From Planctomycetota bacterium (GTDB lineage: Bacteria; Planctomycetota; UBA8742; UBA2392): a stretch of 32,028 nt of DNA. The translations under genes and the position numbers were made by a program. Within the stretch, counting starts at the first letter, position 1; each line of letters starts with the position of its first letter. Below the pieces are notes generated by a model. That model saw only the letters and a list, made by a program, of their open reading frames with translations, ran no database searches and had not been told where the DNA came from. Below, in pieces: positions 19,177-27,387 of this stretch. The stretch spans positions 1-32,028 of the forward strand of contig JAGQRI010000006.1 in assembly GCA_020425515.1 (NCBI GenBank), read 5' to 3'.

Positions 19177-19370
19177 AGTTCCACCTGCACGTGGGCGTAA
19201 TCGAAACGGTCGACGAAACAACGCTCAATGAAGTGCTGGCCGTGGCCGATTGCACCGAGCGCGTGCTGGCAAGGCTGGCACCGAACCTGGCCGTGCTTGA
19301 GCGTGAGGACTGCGAAAAGGTAATCACCGCGCTCGAAGGCAACGGGCTGCACCCGAAGGTAATGCGATGA
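19173..19370 (+). CDS. Small protein encoded between XPB and its companion
   Basis: 65 residues, overlapping the XPB gene by four bases at its start and the next gene by four bases at its end (ATGA both times), so it is very likely translated. It is a compact alpha/beta-looking polypeptide: FHLHVGVIETV, then a helix TTLNEVLAVADCTERVLARL, and a C-terminal EDCEKVITALEGNGLHPKVM. There is no signal peptide, no membrane helix and no recognised domain; the two cysteines are about 40 residues apart. Its strict coupling suggests a subunit or adaptor of the helicase. The function is unknown to me. Confidence 0.75.
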   Translation: MKFHLHVGVIETVDETTLNEVLAVADCTERVLARLAPNLAVLEREDCEKVITALEGNGLHPKVMR

Positions 19371-21079
19371 CGGATACGGCGATCAAAACCGCCCGCGGCT
19401 TCCACACCGCCGAGCTTGACCTGCTCAGCGTGCTGGAAGTCGTCATCGCACGCTCACCGAAGGTGCTCAAGAACGGCCTGCCCAACCTGGCATTCTTCCG
19501 CGCCGCAAACGCCGCGCTTCACGAACCGGACGATGAGGCTGACGGCGTCGGTTTCGTGCAGGTCGAGTTCTGGCTCACCCTGGCGCGCAACCTGGAACTG
19601 CTCGCCAATGCGGATGGCCAGCTGGTCGTCACACCGGAGGCAGACCAGTTCTTCGCCATCAGTTCCGGCGAGCGTTTGCTCAGGCTGCGGGAAACCTGGC
19701 TTGCCGCGACGGAGCTGAACGAGTTCGCGCTCACGCCCGAGCTGGAGTTGCCTGCGCTCAAGAAGGGCCGCACCGTGGACGTTACGTCCGACGTGCCGGT
19801 GGCCGACCGCATCTTGGAAGCGCGGCGTCTGCTGGTGGACGTCGTCAGCAGCCTCGACGCCGAGATCACGCTGGCCCAGCTACTGCGTCGCCTCGAGCGC
19901 GAACATCGAAACCTGTTCGTCAACCACGACGACGACAGCAGTTGGCGCCACACCTACTACCGCGGGATCCGCGAACGCGGCGGGCGCGAAGACGTCGAGC
20001 GTGACGGTAGCTGGCAACTGGTGGAAGGCGCCGTCCTGCGCCTGATGTGCACGCTGCCGTTGGCCCGGCTGGGCTGGATCGACTACGACCCGCAAAGCGA
20101 CGTGATCACACCCGCCGGCGAAGGCGGGCTTACGGAGCCGTCATTCGAAGTAGTGGTGCAGCCGAACTTCGAGGTCGTCGCGCTGGGCGACCGCCCGGAC
20201 CCGTCGGCGCTCTGGAAACTCGCCCGTTTCACCACGCCCCGCCCCGAGGGCCGCGTGCGCACCTACGTACTGGAACGCAAACCGTTTGCCGATGCCCTGG
20301 GCCGGGGCGAACCCGCCGCAGGGCTGGTCGACTTTCTGGCCGGGCTGTCGCGCTCGCCGATTCCGCAGAACGTGCGCTTCTCACTGGATGACTGGGCGAC
20401 GCTTTCCGAGCGCATCAAGATCTGGCCGGACGCGCTGCTGATCGAAGCCGAGGGAGTCGAAGAACTCGCGAAGGTTGTGCCCGAAAAACTGCTGCAAGCC
20501 TTGCAGCCGACGCAGCTGGCCGGCGGACACTACGCCGTGCCGGCGCCCGACCCGGGCGTGCTGCGCGAAAACCTGCCGCCGCGCCGCGCCGTGCTGGACT
20601 ACTCGCGCCGTCTGGCGCCGGTGATCAACCCCACCGAAGGCACCGACCTGCTCGCGCCGCGCGAAGAGTTGCACTTGCGGGCACGGCAGCTTCTGGCACT
20701 CGTCAGCCACAGCCGCTCGACCGATCGCTATGAACTCGACGCCGAACTGGTGACTCTCTCATCCCAAGCCATCGGTGGCGAAGAATTATTGCGCCGCCTG
20801 CGCGAAGGGCTCAGCAGGCCGCTGTCATCCGCGCTGTCGCTCGCGATTCGTACCTGGGCAGGCGAGTTCCCGCGCCCCTACGCCGGCGGGGCCGAGGTGC
20901 TGCTGGCCGAGAATCGCGAACAGGCCGAGTTGCTTGACGAGATGCCCGAGTTCCGCCGCTGGGTGGACCGGCGCCTGGCGCCGGGCGTGTTCCTGCTGCG
21001 CCCGAACGGGACCATCGAGTTGCGAAAGCTGCTTGAGGGGCTGGGAATTGAGCTGCGCAAGGACGCGCGAGGACGTTGA
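19367..21079 (+). CDS. XPB companion protein with Helicase_C_3-type domain
   Basis: 570 residues, cytoplasmic. Residues about 258-380 match the Helicase_C_3 (XPB/Ssl2 N-terminal-like) pattern: EVVVQPNFEVVALG, a region of helices, FLAGLSRSPIPQNVRFSLDDW, then WPDALLIEAEG. The N-terminal 240 residues are winged-helix-like in composition (FWLTLARNLELLANADGQLVVT) but cannot be assigned firmly. Helicase-associated proteins of this kind are known next to bacterial XPB genes, for example in actinobacteria. No ATPase motifs are present, so it is probably a DNA- or helicase-binding partner rather than a motor. It overlaps its neighbours on both sides (ATGA upstream, TGATG downstream). Confidence 0.8.
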   Translation: MTDTAIKTARGFHTAELDLLSVLEVVIARSPKVLKNGLPNLAFFRAANAALHEPDDEADGVGFVQVEFWLTLARNLELLANADGQLVVTPEADQFFAISSGERLLRLRETWLAATELNEFALTPELELPALKKGRTVDVTSDVPVADRILEARRLLVDVVSSLDAEITLAQLLRRLEREHRNLFVNHDDDSSWRHTYYRGIRERGGREDVERDGSWQLVEGAVLRLMCTLPLARLGWIDYDPQSDVITPAGEGGLTEPSFEVVVQPNFEVVALGDRPDPSALWKLARFTTPRPEGRVRTYVLERKPFADALGRGEPAAGLVDFLAGLSRSPIPQNVRFSLDDWATLSERIKIWPDALLIEAEGVEELAKVVPEKLLQALQPTQLAGGHYAVPAPDPGVLRENLPPRRAVLDYSRRLAPVINPTEGTDLLAPREELHLRARQLLALVSHSRSTDRYELDAELVTLSSQAIGGEELLRRLREGLSRPLSSALSLAIRTWAGEFPRPYAGGAEVLLAENREQAELLDEMPEFRRWVDRRLAPGVFLLRPNGTIELRKLLEGLGIELRKDARGR

Positions 21080-22491
21080 TGCGGTATCTGCTTACTGCCT
21101 GCCTTTTGCTGCTCCTCGCCGGTTGCACGCTTACGCCCGCCGAAAACGACGAGTTGCCGGCCGGCGTCAGCGACCCGAAAGAAGAACTGGTCGCGCACAT
21201 CAAGGACAACCCGGAAGACCTGGACAGCCATGCCGACCTGCTGCGCCTGCAGATCAAGGACGGCGACGTCGAGGGCGCCGGCACTACGGTCGCGCATGCG
21301 CTGAAGTTCAACGGCGGCGACTACCGGGCGCACCTGCTGGCAGCGCAGTTTCACCGCTGGCAGGGCGACCTGATCAGCACCGAAAAGTCACTGATCACCG
21401 CACGTGACATGGCCCCCGCCAAGCTGGAGCCGCGCGTCGCGCTGGCAGCGTTGTACAACCAGACCTACCTTGAGGAAGATGAACTTGAGCAGCGCCGAAT
21501 CGCGCTGGAGTTGGCCGAGCCCCAGTTCAAGGCGGAGTTCATGGTCGACTACGCCTACGCGGCTGCGGCGCTCGGACAAACCGACAAGGCGCGGGAACTG
21601 GCCGATCAGTTGATCGCGGACAAGAACGCGCCGGCCGAGCGGTTGTCGCGGGCCCACGTTCTACTGTGCGAGCTCGCCCTTAACGACGGCAAGGAAGACG
21701 ACGCCATCAAACAGTTGGTTCAAGCGCAGAAGCTGCAGCCTGACTATGAGGGCCTGGTGCAGTATGCCGCACGACTGGTGACCGCGGTTTCAGACGGCGC
21801 CGCGCTTGAGCCGATTTTCGTCAAGACGCTTGAAACGCAGGACCGCGCCGAGATGCGCTGGGCGGCTTTGTTCGGAAGCTGGATGCTCGACGTGCAGCGT
21901 GCGGCAAAATCAAACGGGGACCCGCTGGCCGAGGACGTGGACAACTGGTGGCGCCGGTTGGATGCGGTTTCGCCTTCGCACCCGGACACACTGTCGCGGC
22001 GCTATCAACTGTTGAAGCTCGACAAAAAACACGACGACGAAGCCTCGAAGGCCGCCGAGCAACTCAAGGAAATGGAGTTCGGCAAACCGCCCATTGCGAC
22101 GAAGCTGTCGAACCTGATGCGCCTGTGGCGCGCGGAAGACGCCATGCGACTGGGCGCGCCATCCATCACGCTGCAGGAAGTCGCGCAGCTCGAAATTCGT
22201 GAGCCCGGCATGGAAGGCCTGCAGGTCATGAAAATCATGGCGCTGTTCAAGGCGCGCGATGACGGCCCCTGCCTGGAGACGCTGAACACAGTGCTGGCCG
22301 AGCAGGAAAAACCGGACGATTTCCTGGCGGCCATGCGCTGGTGGATCCTGCTGCGCACCGGCCACGCCATGGAAGTAAAACAGGAACTGGAGAAGCGGGA
22401 AGAAGAGCCGACCAACGCGACACTCTGGATTCATGAGGTCGCCAAGTTCCACATCTACCGCAAAGGCGCCCAGCCGCCGGACGAAGGCTGA
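21079..22491 (+). CDS. TPR-rich lipoprotein
   Basis: 470 residues from the ATG at 21079, which shares a base with the previous stop (TGATG) and has GAGGA six bases upstream. The lipoprotein signal is clear (LLLLLAGC, lipobox Cys near residue 16). The rest is helical, with tetratricopeptide-like units: a run resembling AGTTVAHALKFNGGDYRAH, then LEPRVALAALYNQTYLEE, then DDAIKQLVQAQKLQPDYEG. There are no enzyme motifs. It is the last gene of the XPB transcript although it is predicted to be exported, so the functional tie to the helicase is obscure; it may simply be co-transcribed. It ends seven bases before the convergent yraN stop. Confidence 0.82.
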   Translation: MRYLLTACLLLLLAGCTLTPAENDELPAGVSDPKEELVAHIKDNPEDLDSHADLLRLQIKDGDVEGAGTTVAHALKFNGGDYRAHLLAAQFHRWQGDLISTEKSLITARDMAPAKLEPRVALAALYNQTYLEEDELEQRRIALELAEPQFKAEFMVDYAYAAAALGQTDKARELADQLIADKNAPAERLSRAHVLLCELALNDGKEDDAIKQLVQAQKLQPDYEGLVQYAARLVTAVSDGAALEPIFVKTLETQDRAEMRWAALFGSWMLDVQRAAKSNGDPLAEDVDNWWRRLDAVSPSHPDTLSRRYQLLKLDKKHDDEASKAAEQLKEMEFGKPPIATKLSNLMRLWRAEDAMRLGAPSITLQEVAQLEIREPGMEGLQVMKIMALFKARDDGPCLETLNTVLAEQEKPDDFLAAMRWWILLRTGHAMEVKQELEKREEEPTNATLWIHEVAKFHIYRKGAQPPDEG

Positions 22492-22502
22492 TTCGCAATC
22501 AG
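22488..22502. terminator. Small hairpin across the convergent stops
   Basis: CTGATT (22488-22493) and AATCAG (22497-22502) pair around a three-base loop and cover the stop codons of both the TPR lipoprotein gene and yraN. The stem is only six pairs, half A-T, and there is no T-run. It may be a weak bidirectional terminator. Confidence 0.3.
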
Positions 22503-22966
22503 GCTCTTCGACGTTTCTTGAGCACGCTGCGGTCGAAGGCATCTTCGAAATGTTCGGCCCGGACCGGCTCGTCGCGGTCGTTCAGGTAGACGCCGACGAT
22601 GTCGAAACGCAGCACGTCGTAGAAACCTTTGCGCCTCAGCAACCGCTGCGCCGTTTTCACCACCTGTTGCTGCTTCTTAAAATCTACGGCCTCGCGCGGC
22701 GTAAGCATGCCACCCTCTTTGCGTGCGCGCACCTCGACCACCACCAATCCCTCGTTGCCTTTGACGCGCCCGACCAGGTCCAGTTCGCCGTCCTCATCCA
22801 TCATGCCGCGCTCGACCAGGCGGAAGCCCTTCTCCTTCTTCAGGAAGGCCAGCGCGAATTCCTCGGCCGCGTCCCCCACCGCGCGCGTACGCGACCGCCC
22901 CCGCGCCTCCACCTTGCGCGGGCGCAGCTCACGAAACAACGCGCCTATCAGCTCAAAGAAGAACAT
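22499..22966 (-). CDS. yraN: YraN family protein (UPF0102, endonuclease-like fold)
   Basis: 155 residues from the ATG at 22966, two bases after the stop of the upstream gene; a GTG at 22996 would lie inside that gene. The family is about 120-130 residues, with a restriction-endonuclease-like fold. Seen: GDAAEEFALAFLKKEKGFRLVER (shown in part), the conserved GELDLVGR (GE[IL]DL motif), VVVEVRARKEGG carrying the ExK-like position as E-V-R, and LTPREAVDFKKQQQ. A basic N-terminal extension of about 35 residues precedes the core. The biological role of YraN is still not firmly established. It forms a two-gene unit with the DUF2199 gene upstream. Confidence 0.85.
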   Translation of the reverse strand: MFFFELIGALFRELRPRKVEARGRSRTRAVGDAAEEFALAFLKKEKGFRLVERGMMDEDGELDLVGRVKGNEGLVVVEVRARKEGGMLTPREAVDFKKQQQVVKTAQRLLRRKGFYDVLRFDIVGVYLNDRDEPVRAEHFEDAFDRSVLKKRRRA

Positions 22967-22968
22967 AG

Positions 22969-23478
22969 TCAGCCGTGAAGGAGTTGCTCGGCCCACCGCT
23001 GGACCCGGGCAATGTCGATTCCGTTTCGCTGATCAACCGCCAGCGGGTGGTCTGTCGGCTCAAGCGTGATAAGAGGAACTACCCCGGCGGGCCGCGTCTG
23101 TACGCTCGTTTTCAGAAACATGGTATCGGGATAAACCGGCAGTCTTGTGCACAGCCAACCGAAGTAAGGCGGTTCATTTTCACGCCCCTCCGCGCCCCAC
23201 AATTCCATGCTGCGCGCGAAATTCTGCTCACTTAGAGACACCCAGACGCTCCACAAGAATGCCTCCGAAAGGCCTTGGACGGGAATCTCGATGTGCCCCC
23301 GAACAAAGAACGCCGTCTCCTCCGCGGTCTCGATCAGGCACGCCGATTCCGTCAGCTCGGAGTTTTGTCGTTCAGTTTCGCCAAGTTTGCTCCACTGATC
23401 AGGTGCGTCGCTACCGAAGCACATTGGCAGCTCCTCATGCCATTCGCCGCAAGTGCCGCACTGCCATCGGTAGCTCAT
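22969..23478 (-). CDS. DUF2199 domain protein
   Basis: 169 residues from the ATG at 23478, preferred because GGAG lies seven bases upstream. Two in-frame ATGs at 23493 and 23490 sit right against the rplS terminator and lack such a site. The sequence follows the DUF2199 pattern throughout: YRWQCGTCGEWHEELPMCFG, ACLIE, FFVRGHIEIPV, WSVWVSLSEQNF, PPYFGWLCTRLPVYPDT, VPLITLEPTDHPLAVDQRNG. The CxxC near the N-terminus may bind a metal. The function of this family is unknown. Cytoplasmic by composition. Transcribed with yraN, possibly by read-through from rplS or from a TGCTACCCT extended -10 box at 23530-23522. Confidence 0.85.
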   Translation of the reverse strand: MSYRWQCGTCGEWHEELPMCFGSDAPDQWSKLGETERQNSELTESACLIETAEETAFFVRGHIEIPVQGLSEAFLWSVWVSLSEQNFARSMELWGAEGRENEPPYFGWLCTRLPVYPDTMFLKTSVQTRPAGVVPLITLEPTDHPLAVDQRNGIDIARVQRWAEQLLHG

Positions 23479-23497
23479 CACGTGCTCCATCATGCAA

Positions 23498-23520
23498 ACA
23501 GGGCCGCTAGGCGGCCCTGT
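23498..23520 (-). terminator. Strong hairpin terminator after rplS
   Basis: ACAGGGCCGC (23498-23507) and GCGGCCCTGT (23511-23520) form a perfect 10-bp stem with a three-base loop. Reading leftward it is followed by TTTGC, a short T tract. It lies 28 bases after the rplS stop and ends the ribosomal transcript. It also abuts the DUF2199 ribosome binding site, so it will affect that gene if there is read-through. Confidence 0.75.
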
Positions 23521-23548
23521 GAGGGTAGCAATCGGTTGTGTGGCGCGC

Positions 23549-24058
23549 CTAGCTTTCGGCCTTGGCTTCTTCCTTGGACTCTTCTTTGCCTTCGTCCTTG
23601 GCCTCAGCTTCTGCCGGTTTCTCTTCAGCCTCGGCCGGCTTTTCTTCGGCCTTCGGGGCTTCCTGCTCGTCGGCCGTGCGCTTGTCGTCGGTCTGGCCCA
23701 TGTGCGTGGCGTTGAGCTTCTCGGCGATGCGAGTGGCCTTGCCGACGCGGTCGCGCAGGTAGTACAGCTTGGCGCGACGCACCTTGCCGGCGCGCTTCAC
23801 TTCGATCTTGGCGACGTTGGGGCTGTGCAGCGGGAAAATACGCTCCACACCCTCGCCCTCAACGATGCGGCGCACCGTGAAGGTTTCACGCAGGCCGCCG
23901 CCCTTGCGGGCGATGCAGACGCCGCTGAAGACCTGGATGCGTTCTTTCTCGCCTTCCTTGATTCGAACGTGCACGTCTACCGAGTCACCCACGTGGAAGA
24001 CCGGGATGTCGGTCTTGGTGACTTCCTTGCGTTCGAGTTCGTGTGCGAAGCCGGTCAT
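23549..24058 (-). CDS. rplS: 50S ribosomal protein L19 with acidic/Ala-rich C-terminal tail
   Basis: 169 residues, against about 115 in most bacteria. The core is normal: [26 protein letters not shown] (in part), [43 protein letters not shown]19 sits at the 30S-50S interface. From about residue 119 to the end, the protein has a low-complexity tail rich in Glu, Ala, Lys and Pro with repeated EEKPAEA units. A similar tail ends S5 in this same window. GAGAAGGAA precedes the ATG. It follows trmD at 27 bases, the usual neighbour pair, but rpsP and rimM are not upstream. Confidence 0.96.
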   Translation of the reverse strand: MTGFAHELERKEVTKTDIPVFHVGDSVDVHVRIKEGEKERIQVFSGVCIARKGGGLRETFTVRRIVEGEGVERIFPLHSPNVAKIEVKRAGKVRRAKLYYLRDRVGKATRIAEKLNATHMGQTDDKRTADEQEAPKAEEKPAEAEEKPAEAEAKDEGKEESKEEAKAES

Positions 24059-24085
24059 GGTTCCTTCTCCGGGGGCTTTCCCCCA

Positions 24086-24787
24086 TCATTCCTCGTCCAG
24101 CAACTCCGGACGACGTTCCTTCGTTTTCTTTCGCGCCTGTTCGAGGCGCCATTTTGCTATCTCGCCGTGGTGGCCTGACTGCAGCACTTCGGGCACTCGC
24201 ATGCCCTCGAATTCGACGGGCCTGGTGTAGTGCGGGTATTCAAGCAGCCGCCCTTCCAGCCCGGGGCCGAAGCTGTCGTGCTCGGCGCTTGCGTCGTCGC
24301 CCAGCACGCCCGGCAGCAGCCTGACAATCGCATCTGTGATCACCAGCGCCGGCAGCTCGCCGCCGGACAGCACGTAGTCGCCGATGCTGATCTCGTCCCA
24401 TTCGAAGCCCTGCCTGATCCGCTCATCAAACCCCTCGTAGCGCCCGCACAACATCAGGATGCGGGGTTTACCCGCCAGCTCCTGCGCAACGCCCTGGGTG
24501 AACACGCGTCCCTGCGGGCTCAGCAGCACCAGGTGAGCCGGCTGCTCAGCGAGTGGCTGCACCTGACGGATCGTTTTGAAAATCGGCTCGGGCTTCAGCA
24601 CCATCCCCGCGCCCCCGCCATACGGGCGGTCGTCCACGGCCTGGTGGACGCCTTCCGCATTGTCGCGGAAGTTGTGCAGGTGGTACTCCACGGCGCCCTT
24701 TTCTTCCGCAATGCGGGGGATGCTTTCCGAAAGCACCGCCCTCAGCATCGAGGGGAAAAGGGTCAAGATGTCAAAGCGCAATGCCAT
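24086..24787 (-). CDS. trmD: tRNA (guanine37-N1)-methyltransferase
   Basis: 233 residues. Transfers a methyl group from S-adenosylmethionine to N1 of G37 in tRNAs, preventing frameshifting. Seen: [12 protein letters not shown] at the N-terminus, [17 protein letters not shown] (substrate loop), the SPOUT trefoil-knot segments [22 protein letters not shown] and [17 protein letters not shown], and the C-terminal LEYPHYTRP. Length matches the family (about 230-260). It follows rplQ by 45 bases in the alpha-operon transcript instead of the common rpsP-rimM-trmD-rplS unit. Confidence 0.97.
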   Translation of the reverse strand: MALRFDILTLFPSMLRAVLSESIPRIAEEKGAVEYHLHNFRDNAEGVHQAVDDRPYGGGAGMVLKPEPIFKTIRQVQPLAEQPAHLVLLSPQGRVFTQGVAQELAGKPRILMLCGRYEGFDERIRQGFEWDEISIGDYVLSGGELPALVITDAIVRLLPGVLGDDASAEHDSFGPGLEGRLLEYPHYTRPVEFEGMRVPEVLQSGHHGEIAKWRLEQARKKTKERRPELLDEE

Positions 24788-24811
24788 TGGGCGTTACCTG
24801 TGGGCCGAACA

Positions 24812-24831
24812 GGCGGCCACATGGGGCCGCC
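24812..24831 (-). other. Intercistronic hairpin, rplQ-trmD
   Basis: GGCGGCC (24812-24818) and GGCCGCC (24825-24831) form a perfect 7-bp stem with a six-base loop, starting one base after the rplQ stop. No T-run follows. Probably a transcript-processing or stability element, or a partial terminator. Confidence 0.5.
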
Positions 24832-24832
24832 T

Positions 24833-25297
24833 CTACTTCTTTTCAACCTTCGTCCAGGGCGACTCGACCAGCTCGAAGATGCACTGGCTGGCGTTGTCCC
24901 CGGTGCGCGTCCGCGCCATACGGATGATGCGCGTATAGCCGCCGTTACGGTCCTTGTTGCGCGGGCCGATGTCGCGGAACAGCTTCTGCACCGTCGTCTT
25001 GGCGAGGGTGCGGGTCTTGGTGACCTTTTCCTTGCCTTCGCCGCTGGTCTCGGTGGCCGTGATCTCGTTCTCGAGCTTGCGGTTGCCGGCCAGCTTCACG
25101 ACGCGGCGCACATTGTGCAGCGAATCGCTCTTGCCGAGGTGAATGATCTTCTCGGCAAGCGGCTGAAACTGCTTGGCCTTCTCGACGGTGGTAACGATGC
25201 GTTCCTGGTCGATCAGGGCCTGCACCATGTTCCGCCCCATGGCCTTGCGATGGGCCGGGCTGACACCGAGTTTTCTTCCACGTTTGCGATGCCGCAT
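24833..25297 (-). CDS. rplQ: 50S ribosomal protein L17
   Basis: 154 residues. The N-terminus MRHRKRGRKLGVSPAHR is diagnostic of L17, followed by NMVQALIDQERIVTTVEKAK. The central part (about 82-104, with TETSGEGKEKVTKTR) is longer than in the shorter L17 proteins. The end has GGYTRIIRMARTRTGDNA. It is a large-subunit protein near the tunnel exit. GGAG lies nine bases before the ATG and the gene follows rpoA at 25 bases, the normal alpha-operon order. Confidence 0.97.
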   Translation of the reverse strand: MRHRKRGRKLGVSPAHRKAMGRNMVQALIDQERIVTTVEKAKQFQPLAEKIIHLGKSDSLHNVRRVVKLAGNRKLENEITATETSGEGKEKVTKTRTLAKTTVQKLFRDIGPRNKDRNGGYTRIIRMARTRTGDNASQCIFELVESPWTKVEKK

Positions 25298-25322
25298 TGG
25301 TTTGCTCCTGCCGGGTGGCTAC

Positions 25323-26375
25323 CTATTCGTTCAGCGCGCCGGCCATGCTTCCTGATTCGACCCCGCCCTCGCTGCCCATACCGAACTCGGTAAGGCTCAT
25401 GCCGAAGTGCAGGCCCATGTCTTCGATCTTCTTCTTGATTTCCTTGAGCGTGGTCTTGCCCAGGTTGCGGATCTCGAGCAGGTCGTCTTCGCTGCGCGAG
25501 ACAAGGTCCGCAATGGTGTGAATCCGCTCCGCGCGCATGCAGTTGTTGGCACGCACATTCAGGTCGAGCTCGGTGATGGGGCGCAGCAGCAATTGCTTGA
25601 GGCGTTCCATCTCGTCGCTCTTGCGCCCGGCGTCGCCGACCTTGGCGCCTTCCGCCACGAGCTGGTCCTTCAGCTCGTAGTACTGGACGAACGGGTTCAG
25701 GTGCTTGCGCATGATCTTCGCGCTCTCGACCAGGCAGAACTCGGGGTCTTTGGTGCCGTCGGTCCAGATTTCGAGGATCAGGCGGTCATAGTTGGTCAGC
25801 TTGCCGACGCGGGTGTACTCGGTCTTGAAGCGCACGCGCGTAACCGGGCTGAAGTTGGCGTCGAGCCAGATCAAACCGTGCTCGCTGCTGCTCTGGCTCA
25901 GTTCCTCGGCCGTCTGGTAGCCGCGCCCACGCTTGACGGTCACTTCCATCTCGAAGGGCTGCGCCGCGGTGAGGTGACAAATCACGAGTTCCGGGTTGAT
26001 GACCTCGGCCTCGGCGTCCGGCGCGAAATCACCGGCGGTGACCTCGCCCTTCTTGTTGACCTTGAGGGTCAGCGTGCGGGGCTGGTCGGTGGTGAGGGCA
26101 ATCTGGAGCTTCTTGACGGCCAGCACGATGTGCGGGACGTCTTCGAGAACGCCCTTGGGGCTCTCGAATTCGTGGCTGACTCCCTTGATCTTCATCGAGA
26201 CCGGGGAGGTTCCTTCAAGACTGGAAAGCAGAATGCGTCGCAGGCTGTTGCCGATCGTGGTACCAAAGCCACGCTCGAACGGCTCGACGACGAATCGTCC
26301 GTAGCTGTCGCTCTGGGTTTCCTTATCGCAAATCAGTCGGTTCGGCAGCTCTAGCCCACGCCAGCGGATTCTCAT
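25323..26375 (-). CDS. rpoA: DNA-directed RNA polymerase subunit alpha
   Basis: 350 residues. Alpha dimerises to begin RNA polymerase assembly and contacts upstream promoter DNA and activators. N-terminal domain: RFVVEPFERGFGTTIGNSLR followed by RILLSSLEG, the dimerisation signature. C-terminal domain at about 270-330: LDLNVRANNCMRAERIHTI, with the Arg, Asn and Cys positions of the DNA-binding surface, and LLEIRNLGKTTLKEIKKK. The tail after that (EFGMGSEGGVESGSMAGALN) is short and polar. GAGGAG precedes the ATG. The gene is separated from rpsK by 113 bases that contain two hairpins but no rpsD. Confidence 0.98.
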   Translation of the reverse strand: MRIRWRGLELPNRLICDKETQSDSYGRFVVEPFERGFGTTIGNSLRRILLSSLEGTSPVSMKIKGVSHEFESPKGVLEDVPHIVLAVKKLQIALTTDQPRTLTLKVNKKGEVTAGDFAPDAEAEVINPELVICHLTAAQPFEMEVTVKRGRGYQTAEELSQSSSEHGLIWLDANFSPVTRVRFKTEYTRVGKLTNYDRLILEIWTDGTKDPEFCLVESAKIMRKHLNPFVQYYELKDQLVAEGAKVGDAGRKSDEMERLKQLLLRPITELDLNVRANNCMRAERIHTIADLVSRSEDDLLEIRNLGKTTLKEIKKKIEDMGLHFGMSLTEFGMGSEGGVESGSMAGALNE

Positions 26376-26414
26376 ACGGCATCTCCTCGCTTCCCTGGCC
26401 TGCCCGGGGTTCCC

Positions 26415-26429
26415 GGTGCGCCGCGCACC
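26415..26429 (-). other. Intercistronic hairpin, rpsK-rpoA
   Basis: GGTGC (26415-26419) and GCACC (26425-26429) pair around a five-base loop. Immediately beside it (26404-26416) CCGGG and CCCGG form a second overlapping candidate stem. Both are about 30-60 bases after the rpsK stop on the minus strand side of the rpoA ribosome binding site. No T-run. Confidence 0.35.
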
Positions 26430-26488
26430 ATCTGTTACCCGCGCATCGTAATCACATCATGCGGCGAAAAATGTTTGTCCAGCGTGAT

Positions 26489-26896
26489 TTACACGCGTCG
26501 CTTCTTCTTGGGGCGGCAGCCGTTGTGCGGCAGCGGCGTGACGTCTTCGATCGACTTCACGTCGATGCCACGCTGCTGGATGGCGCGCACGGCGCTTTCG
26601 CGACCGGCGCCAGGACCCTGCACGCGCACTTCCACTTCGCGCACGCCCATCTTCTTGACCTTCTCGGCCACGTTCTCGCCGGCGCGCTGCGCCGCGAAGG
26701 GCGTACCCTTGCGCGAGCCCTTGAAGCCCATGCTGCCCGCGCTGTCCCAGGCGAGGGTGTCGCCGTTCAGGTCGGTCACAGTCACGATGGTGTTGTTGAA
26801 GGTGCTTTTCACATGAAGGATCGCGCGCGGTACGTTGCGCTTGATCTTCTTGACCTTGACCTTCTTTTCCTTGCCTTTGGCAGCCTGCTTGGCCAT
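26489..26896 (-). CDS. rpsK: 30S ribosomal protein S11
   Basis: 135 residues. S11 belongs to the small-subunit platform and contacts the mRNA exit region. Seen: [49 protein letters not shown], and the conserved C-terminal [18 protein letters not shown]. The N-terminus has the usual basic extension ([14 protein letters not shown]). Order rpsM-rpsK-rpoA is the standard alpha operon. A GGAGGAAAG ribosome binding site precedes the ATG. Confidence 0.98.
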   Translation of the reverse strand: MAKQAAKGKEKKVKVKKIKRNVPRAILHVKSTFNNTIVTVTDLNGDTLAWDSAGSMGFKGSRKGTPFAAQRAGENVAEKVKKMGVREVEVRVQGPGAGRESAVRAIQQRGIDVKSIEDVTPLPHNGCRPKKKRRV

Positions 26897-26951
26897 CTGT
26901 CTTTCCTCCGCGGGCTCAACCTTGAATGAATCAAGTACCCCGCAATGTTCA

Positions 26952-26981
26952 CGCCGCCCCGCGTAATCCCGCCGGGCGGCG
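26952..26981 (-). other. Intercistronic hairpin, rpsM-rpsK
   Basis: CGCCGCCC (26952-26959) and GGGCGGCG (26974-26981) form a perfect 8-bp GC-only stem with a 14-base loop, 14 bases after the rpsM stop. A second small dyad, CTTGA and TCAAG around five bases (26921-26935), follows. No T-run. Confidence 0.5.
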
Positions 26982-26995
26982 CATTGAAATTTCCG

Positions 26996-27373
26996 TTACT
27001 TGGCGACCTTCTTCTTGCCGGCGATCGTCTTGCGCGGGCCCTTGCGGGTGCGCGCGTTGGTACGGGTACGCTGGCCGCGAACCGGCAACCCGGCACGATG
27101 GCGCAGACCGCGGTAGCACTTGATGTCGCGCAGGCGGTTCACGTTCTGCGTGCGCTGGCGGCGCAGGTTACCCTCGACCACGTAGTTCTTTTCGATGAAC
27201 GCGGCAATGCGGGCGAGTTCTTCGTCCGTCAAAGTGTGGGCCTTGCGGCTGGTATCCAGGTTCAGGCCTTCGCAGACCTGTTTGGCAACCGAGCGGCCGA
27301 CACCGAAGATGTATTGGAATGCGTAGGGCAACTGCTTGTTGCCCGGAATATCAACACCCAGAAGACGCGGCAT
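26996..27373 (-). CDS. rpsM: 30S ribosomal protein S13
   Basis: 125 residues. S13 lies in the small-subunit head and makes intersubunit and tRNA contacts. Seen: MPRLLGVDIPGNKQLPYAF, YIFGVGRSVAKQVCE, LRRQRTQNVNRLRDIKCYRG, and the C-terminal RGLRHRAGLPVRGQRTRTNA (overlapping) then basic tail. AGGAG lies nine bases before the ATG. The 68 bases before it carry a nested stem-loop with a GCAA tetraloop (27388-27418). Confidence 0.98.
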   Translation of the reverse strand: MPRLLGVDIPGNKQLPYAFQYIFGVGRSVAKQVCEGLNLDTSRKAHTLTDEELARIAAFIEKNYVVEGNLRRQRTQNVNRLRDIKCYRGLRHRAGLPVRGQRTRTNARTRKGPRKTIAGKKKVAK

Positions 27374-27387
27374 TTCTCTAAACTCCT

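Noticed and set aside
17398-19221. 607-codon open frame antisense to the XPB helicase
   Set aside because: Opposite strand holds all helicase motifs in order; the antisense product is compositionally odd and matches nothing.
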